From Bradyrhizobium prioriisuperbiae (GTDB taxonomy: Bacteria > Pseudomonadota > Alphaproteobacteria > Rhizobiales > Xanthobacteraceae): a stretch of DNA of 64,000 nucleotides. Position numbers and translations under genes: made by a program. The stretch is taken from contig NZ_CP135921.1 of the NCBI RefSeq assembly GCF_032397745.1, positions 4,638,501 to 4,702,500 on the forward strand, in the 5' to 3' direction. This document shows positions 8,906 through 17,182 of this stretch, one piece after another; position 1 is the stretch's first letter, and each line of letters begins with the position of its first letter. The notes beneath the pieces were generated by a model that saw only the letters and a program-made list of their open reading frames with translations, ran no database searches and was not told the DNA's origin.

Positions 8906-10695
8906 GGCGTGTTCATCTCCGTTTCGCTGCGGATCTGGGCAATGGCGGCGTTAGTGATCGGTCCTTTGAGCATGGCGATCACCTCGGCCATGTAGAATTT
9001 GTCTCCGGGATTGAACCCGGCGGGGATTTCAATCGGCGTGTTGCTTTTCTTCCAGGCGGTGTTGATGTTCGTTCGCCACGCTTCGATGTCGTTGCGCGTC
9101 ACTTTCGGCAGCGCGAAGCTCGCGCCGCAGTGGCGCGGAGGCATTTGCGTCCACAATGGTGCGATCCGGCCGAGATCGACCTGGACCACCGGCAAATGCT
9201 CGTAGACCACGAGGGCCTGAAGCGCCTGCCAGGCGTTCGCCGTATGGATTTTCTTTTCAAGAATATATTTTGCACACTCCTCGCCGAGGATTTCCATGTA
9301 CATCCTCTCTTCGTCCGGCGAACGCTCGGCGAGATCACTCACTGTGTACACGAGAAGCGTTCGTTCGGCGATCGCCCAGGATCCGAACTCATTCGCGATC
9401 TCCTCGCGCGCCTGCTGCGGCGGCGTATTGGGGGCGGGCCAGTTCAATCCAAAGCTCCTCCAGGGCGGAGCCGCGCCTTCAGTCTCCTTCGATCCGCCGA
9501 GATAACGCGCGATGAAGTCCGGCGCGCTCTTCGCTTCTGCCTGCACCACGCCGATCATGATACGTTCGATGAACTCTTTGACTTGATCGTCGTTCTGCCG
9601 GCACAAGACGTGATTCACATGAACGGTCGCGGGACCGTTTCCGCGGAGCTTGGCCTGGATCAGGTTATTCTGCTTGTCGCGATCGATCAGACTTACGGCG
9701 GCCATGACGCGTTGGTCGATCGCGCTCTGGGTGCAGCTACTCAGTTGTTGCCCCGCGTCCATCCGGCGGACTTCGATGGGTGGCGGTTCGCTGCCGATAA
9801 GTTTGGCATGAAGCGCCGGCGATGTGACGGCGAGGTCCGCAAGGATGCGGTCGATCGGGATGAACTGGTTGTTGGTGTTGCCACCATTCTCTTTCCCGGC
9901 ATTGTGCAGTCCGACCAGCGTCGTGTCGTCGAAGACGGGAGAGCCGGAGGATCCCCTGCCTGTCGATGCGCCGTACTTCATGCGCAGGCCGTTCGCAATG
10001 AGCTCTGACTCCTTGGTGTCCGATGTCTGTAATGATTGCTGGCTGAACCCACCGCCTGTTCCGATGCGCTCCGGAAACTGGAAAACCGTGAACTTCCGAT
10101 TGGCAAGGTCCGTGCGGTTCTCTTTCATCATGATCCAGCCAAGCGGCCGGACCTCCGGATTTAGGGGCGTTTGCCCCGCATACTTTCCGACGGGTGAGGT
10201 CAATTTCAGAATGGCGTAGTCGAACAAAGGCTTTCTCGTCACGGGATCGAGGTATCTGTCGTCGTCATCGAGACCGAAATCCACGTCGCCGGCGGCGGTG
10301 GGGCTCAGCGCGACGAAGGCCTCCTTCTCGCTTTGCGGCAGGGCGATCCAGTTATGCTCGTCGTCTTCATACTGACCATCCGTGAAGAAATTGAAGCGGC
10401 ATTTGATCAGGCTGGGCGCGAACAATTTGCCGTCCTTGTCGGACACCACGTGATAGTTGGTCATGACCAGATCTTCCGCGATCAGGAATCCGCTGCCGCG
10501 GCCTGAGCTGCCAACCACGATGGAGCAAACGCAGGCGAACCGCCGGGCTTCGAGCGTTTCGCGTTCGGAGGCTGCAACAAACCTGCTTTTTGGATTGAGG
10601 GCCTGCAGGTTGTTCTGTTTGTCCTTTGGCGCGCTCTGCTGGCCGGACCAGGCAGATCTCAACGGTGCCAGGAGTTGTGAAAGCCCAAGCGGCAT
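8902..10695 (-). CDS. Trypsin-like serine protease with C-terminal inactive-STAND-like domain
   Basis: 597 residues. The protease domain spans about 48-300, with the triad readable as H82 (TNYHVV), D159 (FDYAIL) and S250 (GRGSSGSP). No signal peptide or membrane helix is seen, so it is probably cytoplasmic. Residues 310-590 are a separate alpha/beta region beginning RVMAAVSLIDRDKQ, which resembles the start of inactive STAND modules that follow proteases in bacterial conflict proteins. The string DKQNNL occurs twice, at 25-30 and 340-345. It is the first gene of a tightly packed four-gene unit and is divergent from a second protease. Protease assignment is firm; the C-terminal assignment is inference. 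Confidence 0.85.
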   Translation of the reverse strand: MPLGLSQLLAPLRSAWSGQQSAPKDKQNNLQALNPKSRFVAASERETLEARRFACVCSIVVGSSGRGSGFLIAEDLVMTNYHVVSDKDGKLFAPSLIKCRFNFFTDGQYEDDEHNWIALPQSEKEAFVALSPTAAGDVDFGLDDDDRYLDPVTRKPLFDYAILKLTSPVGKYAGQTPLNPEVRPLGWIMMKENRTDLANRKFTVFQFPERIGTGGGFSQQSLQTSDTKESELIANGLRMKYGASTGRGSSGSPVFDDTTLVGLHNAGKENGGNTNNQFIPIDRILADLAVTSPALHAKLIGSEPPPIEVRRMDAGQQLSSCTQSAIDQRVMAAVSLIDRDKQNNLIQAKLRGNGPATVHVNHVLCRQNDDQVKEFIERIMIGVVQAEAKSAPDFIARYLGGSKETEGAAPPWRSFGLNWPAPNTPPQQAREEIANEFGSWAIAERTLLVYTVSDLAERSPDEERMYMEILGEECAKYILEKKIHTANAWQALQALVVYEHLPVVQVDLGRIAPLWTQMPPRHCGASFALPKVTRNDIEAWRTNINTAWKKSNTPIEIPAGFNPGDKFYMAEVIAMLKGPITNAAIAQIRSETEMNTP

Positions 10696-10948
10696 CAGAG
10701 CGCTCCACCGCCGGGCGCTTGACTATAAGTGCACTGAAGTCGGACAGACCTGAACGGCGAGGCGGTGATTGGCCTACCCTCGCTCTGAAACTGCGGCTCG
10801 AACGGTTCGAGCCGATGGAACGTCTGCCCGCTTCCAACCATTTTTCCGCCGGATCGAATTTTATCAAAGGTTGATGAACGGAGAATTTACACGTCGCTCA
10901 AAGCAGTGCAATCTCAAAGGTGCACGGCTTCAAATGAGGGGTGGTCAG
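10696..10948. promoter_or_regulatory. Divergent promoter region between the two protease genes
   Basis: About 250 nt separate the start codons of the two divergent proteases. No conserved operator was recognised. An AT-richer patch around 10845-10870 is the most likely core promoter for the rightward gene. The rightward frame is open back to 10769, but the start at 10949 is preferred because of its ribosome binding site. Confidence 0.4.
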
Positions 10949-12169
10949 ATGAGCAGCAGTTCAGCTGGGAAATTCCGCCGCATTGGCACGCTTGCCACCA
11001 TCAACCGGTCGCGCGCCGAGAGCGGAGTGGAGACGACCGGTGCGACAGAAGCAATCGAGGCGGAGGCGGTCGGCGCAGACGTCGTGAATGCCTCGGTCTC
11101 CGCGCTTCAGGATCATATCGCGCGTGTCCGCGGCGGCAGCGGACAAATGACCGATAGCGATCGTGCCTTGATCGAGACCGGCCGCCGTGCCGGCGAAAAA
11201 CTCGTGGCCGAAGGAGCGACCGCACATTTGTCCCCTTCGGAGGAAGCCGCGCTTGAAGCGATCGCGGTGGCTGATGGCAGCCGGCCCGCACTCCTCCTGC
11301 GCGACGATACGTTCGATCCTCATGATGCAACGATCGGGGACTGGTCGAAAAAGCTTCAGGGCATTTCGGACGCGCTCAAGGCCGCGTCGCAAAGCGTTGG
11401 GCGTGTCAATCTTGGTGGGGAGCATCTCGGCACGGGCTGGATTGTCCGCCCGGGTTATGCTGTCACCAATCGACATGTCGCGCAGGAGTTGTGCAAGAAT
11501 CCGCAGGAAAAGAAATTGACCTTCGGTCCGCCCAAGGGGGCGACCATCAGTTTCGGCCATCAGACCGGCGAAGCGGTGCCGCGTCCGGCTCATTCGATCG
11601 AAGCCATCGTGTTTGCGGGCGAGGATTACATCGATCCTTTCGGCGATAACAAGGCCAAACTCGACCTCGCGATCCTGAGACTCGCGCGAGCACCGGACGA
11701 GGCGCTGCCCCCACCTCTGCCATCCTTCTTGTTGCCGGCGGAACAGACGGTCGCGGGAAGGGACGTTTTCGTGATCGGTTATCCGGGGCCGGCGTTCCCT
11801 CGATCCGATCTGCCGGAAAGCGTCGTTCTGAGTCTGATCGGCTCCGCCGTGAGCCTCAAACGCCTGTCGCCCGGCGAAATCGCGCTGCCGGCCGGCACGG
11901 TCGCCGGTGACACGAAATCCCGGACGATTGCGCACGACGCAACGACACTTGGCGGGAGTTCGGGGTCGGCGATCCTGGGCTTCGATCAGGCGAAGAAGCC
12001 ATTGATGCTTGGACTCCATTTTGGCGGTTACGAGGTCAAATATGGTCCGGGTGGCGTCATCAAGCGTCGTGGTCGCAATTTCGCGCACAGCTTTGCGGCG
12101 ATGCAGGACGTCATCGCCGCCGTTGACGCAGCTATCGCGAAAGACCGGACCGAGCAGAAGCTCGCGTGA
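10949..12169 (+). CDS. Second trypsin-like serine protease of the locus
   Basis: 406 residues from the ATG at 10949, chosen because GAGGGG ends about 9 nt upstream; in-frame starts at 10874 and 10934 are possible. The triad is H176 (TNRHVA), D239 (LDLAIL) and S338 (GGSSGSA). The first 120 residues are mainly helical and charged, with no signal peptide. This part could be an inhibitory propeptide or an adaptor domain. It differs from the divergent protease in having its extra domain at the N-terminus. It ends at a hairpin (12177-12196). Family is firm. A role as effector or as target of the neighbouring protease is inference. Confidence 0.85.
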   Translation: MSSSSAGKFRRIGTLATINRSRAESGVETTGATEAIEAEAVGADVVNASVSALQDHIARVRGGSGQMTDSDRALIETGRRAGEKLVAEGATAHLSPSEEAALEAIAVADGSRPALLLRDDTFDPHDATIGDWSKKLQGISDALKAASQSVGRVNLGGEHLGTGWIVRPGYAVTNRHVAQELCKNPQEKKLTFGPPKGATISFGHQTGEAVPRPAHSIEAIVFAGEDYIDPFGDNKAKLDLAILRLARAPDEALPPPLPSFLLPAEQTVAGRDVFVIGYPGPAFPRSDLPESVVLSLIGSAVSLKRLSPGEIALPAGTVAGDTKSRTIAHDATTLGGSSGSAILGFDQAKKPLMLGLHFGGYEVKYGPGGVIKRRGRNFAHSFAAMQDVIAAVDAAIAKDRTEQKLA

Positions 12170-12176
12170 GCACGAT

Positions 12177-12196
12177 GATCGCGCGGGAGCGCGATC
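12177..12196 (+). terminator. Hairpin after the second protease gene
   Basis: GATCGCGC-GGGA-GCGCGATC is a perfect 8-bp stem with a 4-nt loop, 8 nt after the stop codon. No T-run follows, so it may serve as a bidirectional weak terminator between convergent genes. Confidence 0.5.
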
Positions 12197-12205
12197 CTTC
12201 GCGCG

Positions 12206-12517
12206 CTACTTCTTCTCCAGCATCCGGTTGGCGCGCTCGCGGATCATGGTCTGGGCGCCGTGCGCGATGCCGGCCAGCAGCCACGGCAGCACCACCTCGA
12301 GGCGGACATGATCGTCGGCGACATCGAGGGTGCCGCTGGCCTGCTGGTTCAGCGCGGTGATGCGGAACGCCAGCCGGTCGCCGCTCCAGATCTCCTCATT
12401 GACCTGCAGCACCTTGCCGTACTGCGACTTGATGCTGCCGAGCCCGGCCTTCATGCGGCGGGTGGCCTCTTCCTTGCCGAGCTTGTGGGGAATCGAGACG
12501 ATGAAGGGCTGGGCCAT
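12206..12517 (-). CDS. Polyhydroxyalkanoic acid system family protein (PHA_gran_rgn)
   Basis: 103 residues beginning MAQPFIVSIPHKLGKEEATRRM, the hallmark start of the small PHA granule-system family, and ending with ANRMLEKK. Family members are found in PHA-producing proteobacteria and resemble polyketide cyclase/SRPBCC-type small proteins. The biochemical role is unclear. The neighbour just upstream (12524-12742) is a small secreted protein. Size and conservation agree with a full-length gene. Confidence 0.8.
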   Translation of the reverse strand: MAQPFIVSIPHKLGKEEATRRMKAGLGSIKSQYGKVLQVNEEIWSGDRLAFRITALNQQASGTLDVADDHVRLEVVLPWLLAGIAHGAQTMIRERANRMLEKK

Positions 12518-12523
12518 GACGCG

Positions 12524-12742
12524 TTACCTGCGCGCCTTGCGCTTGCGGTGATGCCTGCGGTCGCCCGGATATGGCGAGGGCGGCTGCAGATAGGGCTGCG
12601 TCGCCTCCTGCGCGGGGCGCCGGGATTCCTGCAGCCGGCGATCGTAACCGGGCGAGGTGGTGGTGGTCGGCGGCCGGGCGAATGCCATGGTGGTCGAAAC
12701 GAGGATCAAAAGTGCGGCGGTGGCGTATGTCTGTCGGCGCAT
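12524..12742 (-). CDS. Small secreted protein of unknown function, basic C-terminus
   Basis: 72 residues. Residues 1-22 are a classic signal peptide (MRRQTYATAALLILVSTTMAFA). The mature part is rich in proline, threonine and arginine and ends RRHHRKRKARR. It starts with a clean ATG and ends 6 nt before the start of the PHA-related gene on the same strand, suggesting co-transcription. No family was recognised. The signal peptide is the main reason to accept it. Confidence 0.55.
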   Translation of the reverse strand: MRRQTYATAALLILVSTTMAFARPPTTTTSPGYDRRLQESRRPAQEATQPYLQPPSPYPGDRRHHRKRKARR

Positions 12743-12812
12743 GTCAACGGCTCCTGCGGTCTTTCAGGCTATCACGAAAGCGCCGTTGGGAAGACGGGGC
12801 GCTAAAACGGAA

Positions 12813-12836
12813 ATGGCCGGGTTTGAGCCCGGCCAT
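12813..12836 (-). terminator. Intrinsic-terminator-like hairpin downstream of the TAXI-TRAP operon
   Basis: ATGGCCGGG-N6-CCCGGCCAT forms a perfect 9-bp stem, 42 nt past the TAXI stop codon. Read leftwards it is followed by TTTCCGTTTTAG, a broken T-run. Confidence 0.65.
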
Positions 12837-12877
12837 CACGCAGAAGTGTGAGACGTCGCGACGGAACCAATCGCCGT

Positions 12878-13843
12878 TCAGCCGCCGATGCCCTTTTCCT
12901 TGAAGTACTTCAGCGCGCCGGGGTGGAACGGGATCGGCGAGCGGGCCTGGATCTGGTTGTCCAGCGAGAAGCTTTCGGCTTCCTTGTGCACGGCGACGAT
13001 GTCGGCCTTCTTCTCCACCAGGGTCTTGACGATGGCGTAGGCGTCGTCGTTGCTCATCTTGTCGCCAGTGACGATGATGTTCCAGACTTCCGCGATCGAG
13101 TTGTCCTTGTCGGTGCCCGGATAGGCGCCGGCCTTGATCTTGGAGGCCGTGTAGAGCGGGCCATATTTGGCGTTCATCTTCTCGACCACGTCGCCATGAT
13201 CGACCAGCTTCATCTTCAGGCCGGGGGTGGCCGCGAGGTCGGTCACCGCCGCGGTCGGAATGCCGCCGACCCAAAAGAACGCATCGATCTTGCGGTCCTT
13301 GATGGCGTTGACGGACTCGGCGACGCCGAGCCGCTCGCGCTTCATGTCCTTGTCCTTGTCGAGGCCGGCCGCTTCGATGACACGGAACGCCATCACTTCG
13401 GTGGCGCCGCCCGGCGATCCCGTGGAGACGCGCTTGCCTTTGAGGTCTGACATCTTCTCGATGCCGGTGCCTTCCACCGTCACCACATGCATGCGGTTGG
13501 GATAGACCACCAGCAGGGTCTGCAGCGGCACCTTGCCGCTTTTGAATTTGTCCCGGCCCTGCAAGGCGTCGAGCGCCGCATCGGCCATGGTGAAGCCCAT
13601 CTCGCTCTGGCCCGAGGCGATCAGCTTGAGATTGTCGACCGAGCCGCCGGTGACTTCGGCTGTGGCCTGCACATTGGGCAGGTTCTTCGACAGCACGTTG
13701 GCGACGGCGCCGCCGAGCGGATAATAGACGCCGCCGGTGCCGCCGGTGCCGATCGACATGGTCTTCTGCTGCGCAATGGCAGCGCCGGCCAGTCCGGCCG
13801 CGACCACAAGCGCGACGGCGGTTCTTGTCAGTTTGGTCAGCAT
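12878..13843 (-). CDS. TAXI-family TRAP transporter solute-binding protein
   Basis: 321 residues with a signal peptide (residues 1-24, LVVAAGLAGAAIA). The first mature segment MSIGTGGTGGVYYPLGGAVANVL is the signature of TAXI solute receptors. The segments QSEMGFTMADAALDALQG and VSTGSPGGATEVMAFRVIEAAG are also typical. It captures a carboxylate-type solute in the periplasm and hands it to the fused permease encoded immediately upstream in the same operon (16 nt gap). The ligand cannot be predicted; glutamate and C4-dicarboxylates are known for the family. Confidence 0.92.
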   Translation of the reverse strand: MLTKLTRTAVALVVAAGLAGAAIAQQKTMSIGTGGTGGVYYPLGGAVANVLSKNLPNVQATAEVTGGSVDNLKLIASGQSEMGFTMADAALDALQGRDKFKSGKVPLQTLLVVYPNRMHVVTVEGTGIEKMSDLKGKRVSTGSPGGATEVMAFRVIEAAGLDKDKDMKRERLGVAESVNAIKDRKIDAFFWVGGIPTAAVTDLAATPGLKMKLVDHGDVVEKMNAKYGPLYTASKIKAGAYPGTDKDNSIAEVWNIIVTGDKMSNDDAYAIVKTLVEKKADIVAVHKEAESFSLDNQIQARSPIPFHPGALKYFKEKGIGG

Positions 13844-13859
13844 CGGTTCACTCCCTCAT

Positions 13860-15881
13860 TCATGTTGTCACCGGTCGTGTCGGCGCCGGCGTTTTCAATT
13901 GCCACAGGACCACGCCGAGACCGATGATCAGGCCCGGCAGATAAGTGTAGCTGATGTCGCGCCCTATGATCGCTTCCAGCAGCGCCTCGATCAAGCTCGG
14001 AAACACCAATAGCAGACCCGACAAAAGCAGTAGTCCGCGTTCGATCAGGGTATTTTGTCGCAGTGCCCAGTTCTGGGCGAAGGCAGCGAGCGCCAGCAGG
14101 CCGAAGGTGGTCTTGATGGTGATCTCCACGATGTCGACCCACGAGCCGCCCTTGGGGATCGCCAGCAGCAATCCAGGCCCCTGCGGATCGAGCACGAACA
14201 CGAACGGCACCAGGAACGCGGGCAGGGTGTATTTCCACGACTGCAGCGTGGTGCGGTAGGGGTCGCCGCCGGTGATGGCGGCGGCCGCGAACGGGGAGAG
14301 CGCAGTGGGCGGCGAGACCTCGGAGAGCACCGCATAATAGAAGATGAACATGTGCGCGGCGTAATCAGGCACGCCCAGCTTGATCAGCGCGGGCGCGGCG
14401 ATCACCGCGCAGATGATGTAGGACGCGGTCACCGGCACCGCGAGGCCGATGATCCAGACGATCAGCGAGGTGTAGATCGCGGTGAGCAGGAGGCTGCCAC
14501 CGGCGTACGCGATCACGATGGAAGAGAACTTCAGTCCGAGTCCGGTCAGCGTCACCACGCCCACCACGATGCCGGCGCAGGCGCAGGTGGTGGCGGCATT
14601 GAGCGCGCCGATCGAGCCGTCGGCCAGCGCCTTCACCAGCTTGCTGGGAACCAGCGCCGTGTCCTTGCGCAGGAACGACAGCGCGAAGGTGACCACGATG
14701 GCGTAGAACACCGACAGCGACGGCGAATAGCCGATCAGCATGAACACCACGACCGCGAGCAGCGAGATGAAATGGAAGCCGTAGCGGCGTGTCATCTCCC
14801 ACAGCGACAGCTCCTGCTTGAAGGAGACGTCCTGGGCGCCGAAGCGCTTGGCATCGAGCTCCACCATGAACAGCAGCGACATGTAATAAAGGCAGGTCGG
14901 AATGGTCGCCATCCAGATCACGTCGAGGTAGCTGATCTTGAGGAACTCGGCGATCAGGAACGCCGCCGCCCCCAGCACCGGTGGCGACAGGATGGCGCCG
15001 AGCCCGCCGGCCGCCAGCAATCCGCCGGCGGCATTCTTTTCGAAGCCGGCCTTGGCCAGCATCGGGGCCGCGACGGTGCCGATCATCACCGTGGTGGCGA
15101 CGCCGGAGCCTGAGGGTCCGCCGAGCAGGAACGAGGACAGCACCACGGTGCGTCCCGCGCTGTTCGGCTTGCCGCCCATCAGCGCCAGCGAGAAATCGAT
15201 GAAGAACTTGCCGGCGCCGGACTGCTGCAGGAAGGCGCCGTAGATCGTGAACAGGATGATCAGCGTGGCCGACACGTCGACCGCGACGCCGAAGATGCCT
15301 TCCAGCGTGATGAACAGATGGCCGACCATGCGCGCCAGGTCATAGCCGCGGTGGGTCCACGGCGCCGGCAGATGCGGGCCGAGCATGGCGTAGGCGATGA
15401 AGAACAGCGACACCACCGGCATGATCGGCCCGGTGGTGCGGCGTGTCGCTTCCAGCACCAGCACGATGAAGGCGATGCCGACGATCACGTCCCAGTGGTC
15501 GGGAACGGTGGCGCGATCGAGGAAATCGTCGCCGCCCCACAGCGCGTAGGTGATGGTTGCAATCGCGACGATGCCGGGGACGATGTCCCACCAGCGCACC
15601 CGGTTGCGGAACCGTGCCGCCACCGGAAACAGCAGGAAGCTCAGCACCAAAGTGAACGCCACATGGGTGTAGCGCAACTCCTGGGTCGGCACGATGGCGT
15701 AGGCCGCGTAGAGGTGGAACAGGCTCATGACCACGGCGATTGCCGTCGAGATCCGTCCGGCCCAACCCATCAGCCGATTGGTTGCGCCTTCTTCGGCCTG
15801 GACGAATTCCTCGGCCTTGCGCAGCGCCTCGTCCGAAACCGCAACGGTTTCGTCACCGCGCGGTGATGAATCTGCCGTCAT
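13860..15881 (-). CDS. TRAP transporter fused permease (DctQ-DctM type)
   Basis: 673 residues from the ATG at 15881, which follows a GGGGG ribosome site; the frame is open further upstream, but that part reads as non-coding. Multiple membrane helices span the protein. The N-terminal third corresponds to the small 4TM subunit, and the remainder to the 12TM DctM subunit with GPSGSGVATTVMIGTVAAPML and LSEVSPPTALSPFAAAAITGGDP. Such fusions always pair with TAXI receptors, and one follows by 16 nt. It is a sodium- or proton-coupled secondary importer in the inner membrane. Confidence 0.92.
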   Translation of the reverse strand: MTADSSPRGDETVAVSDEALRKAEEFVQAEEGATNRLMGWAGRISTAIAVVMSLFHLYAAYAIVPTQELRYTHVAFTLVLSFLLFPVAARFRNRVRWWDIVPGIVAIATITYALWGGDDFLDRATVPDHWDVIVGIAFIVLVLEATRRTTGPIMPVVSLFFIAYAMLGPHLPAPWTHRGYDLARMVGHLFITLEGIFGVAVDVSATLIILFTIYGAFLQQSGAGKFFIDFSLALMGGKPNSAGRTVVLSSFLLGGPSGSGVATTVMIGTVAAPMLAKAGFEKNAAGGLLAAGGLGAILSPPVLGAAAFLIAEFLKISYLDVIWMATIPTCLYYMSLLFMVELDAKRFGAQDVSFKQELSLWEMTRRYGFHFISLLAVVVFMLIGYSPSLSVFYAIVVTFALSFLRKDTALVPSKLVKALADGSIGALNAATTCACAGIVVGVVTLTGLGLKFSSIVIAYAGGSLLLTAIYTSLIVWIIGLAVPVTASYIICAVIAAPALIKLGVPDYAAHMFIFYYAVLSEVSPPTALSPFAAAAITGGDPYRTTLQSWKYTLPAFLVPFVFVLDPQGPGLLLAIPKGGSWVDIVEITIKTTFGLLALAAFAQNWALRQNTLIERGLLLLSGLLLVFPSLIEALLEAIIGRDISYTYLPGLIIGLGVVLWQLKTPAPTRPVTT

Positions 15882-16284
15882 GAAATATCCCCCAGAAGTC
15901 GTATTTTCTTGTTGTGCGTGATGGCATGCCGGTCCGGCAAATTGCGCCGTATGATGCGGATTTGACGGGGCATGGCAAGCTTTAAACGGGTCATTCTCCC
16001 GGCTTGCCCGTCTAAAGAGTCGTGGATTTCGAGCGGTGCCGCTTTGATGCTGAGACGATGATTCTCTGCTCCCTCCCCCCTTGTGGGGGAGGGCTGGGGA
16101 GGGGGGTACCCAGCATTCCGAAATCAAGACGAGTCACGCGAAGCATCCGATCCGATGCGCTGCGGAGTTATCATCACCCCCCTCCCTAACCCTCCCCCAC
16201 AAGGGGGGAGGGAACGATCAAACGAACTGCTGGAGCAAGTTCGCCGGGAATCTCCGGACTAACGATGTGTGAAGGCGACAATTC
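15882..16284. other. Intergenic region holding one palindromic repeat
   Basis: 403 nt between the TRAP permease start and the hydrolase stop. It contains the GC-rich palindromic repeat at 16069-16213 and presumably the TRAP operon promoter. No credible reading frame was found. Confidence 0.6.
16069..16213. repeat. GC-rich palindromic repeat, intact copy
   Basis: The outer arms are CTCCCTCCCCCCTTGTGGGG and its inverse, enclosing a core of about 75 nt with CCGAAATCAAGA. A second copy lies at 17905-19338, interrupted by an insertion sequence. The ends can fold into a long stem. This repeat type is common in Bradyrhizobium-group genomes and behaves like a non-autonomous palindromic element. Confidence 0.8.
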
Positions 16285-17118
16285 CTACTTGAGCCTGATG
16301 TCGATCCAGCGCCCGATGCCGTCGATCACCTCGGCTTCGATGCCATAGTAGCCGTGCGGTGTCAGCGATCCGCAGTCCCGGCGCGACCTGTCGATGCCGC
16401 CGCTGACATACAACACGTCGACCTTGGGCGAGGCCGTCATCGCCGCGGCGATGCGCGGCGCATCTTCGGGCCGGGCAACATCGCAGCGGTCGTCGCGATT
16501 GGCGACCACCAGCGCCGGCACGCGCACCGCCTCGGGGCTGGCGCTGAACACCGTCTCGTGGCTGCCGCCCATCCGCGACACGGATTCGGTGAGGATCACG
16601 CCTGCGATCAGGCCGGCCGGCGCATGGGCCGCGCCATTCATGGCCGCGATCGAGCCCTGGCTGGTGCCGAGCAGGAACACCGGGGCCTTGGCTTGCACGG
16701 CCGCGAACCGGGCGAGATCGCCGACCAGCGCCGCATATTGCGGCGAGCTGCGCAGCCCACGAAGGTTGGTGCGATCGATGGTGTCCGGAATCACCACTGC
16801 ATAGCCGCGTGCCACCCAGAGCGCGCGGGTGCGGACCACGAAGTTGTGGCCGTGGCGCAGGTCGCCGTCATCGTCGAGGCCGACATCGCCGGCGCCGCCG
16901 GGCAGCATCACCACCGTCGCGCGCGGGTGCGCCGGTGCGGCGTAGAGCACGCGCTGGGTCAGGCCATCCGCCAGCGGCAGATCGATGGTGCGTTCGCCCG
17001 GCACACCGGGCGCGGTGGTGGCCGCATCCACCGGTTGCGGATCGGCTTTCGCTGATCCCTGAAGGAGGAGGGCGGTGAGCAGCACTGCGCTCCCCGCCAA
17101 CGAAATGAACTTTATCAT
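16285..17118 (-). CDS. Secreted alpha/beta hydrolase
   Basis: 277 residues with signal peptide 1-25 (MIKFISLAGSAVLLTALLLQG). The nucleophile elbow is GTSQGS (serine near residue 150). Candidate acid and histidine are in VVANRDDRCD and LTPHGYYGIEAEV. The fold matches dienelactone-hydrolase or esterase-like secreted hydrolases of proteobacteria. It is divergent from the enoyl-CoA hydratase gene. The substrate is unknown. Confidence 0.8.
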   Translation of the reverse strand: MIKFISLAGSAVLLTALLLQGSAKADPQPVDAATTAPGVPGERTIDLPLADGLTQRVLYAAPAHPRATVVMLPGGAGDVGLDDDGDLRHGHNFVVRTRALWVARGYAVVIPDTIDRTNLRGLRSSPQYAALVGDLARFAAVQAKAPVFLLGTSQGSIAAMNGAAHAPAGLIAGVILTESVSRMGGSHETVFSASPEAVRVPALVVANRDDRCDVARPEDAPRIAAAMTASPKVDVLYVSGGIDRSRRDCGSLTPHGYYGIEAEVIDGIGRWIDIRLK

Positions 17119-17182
17119 CCCGGCAAGCGTCCGTTACAAACAAGGCAGCCGCAAGACCGCAATCCGATGATTGGAGCCATTC

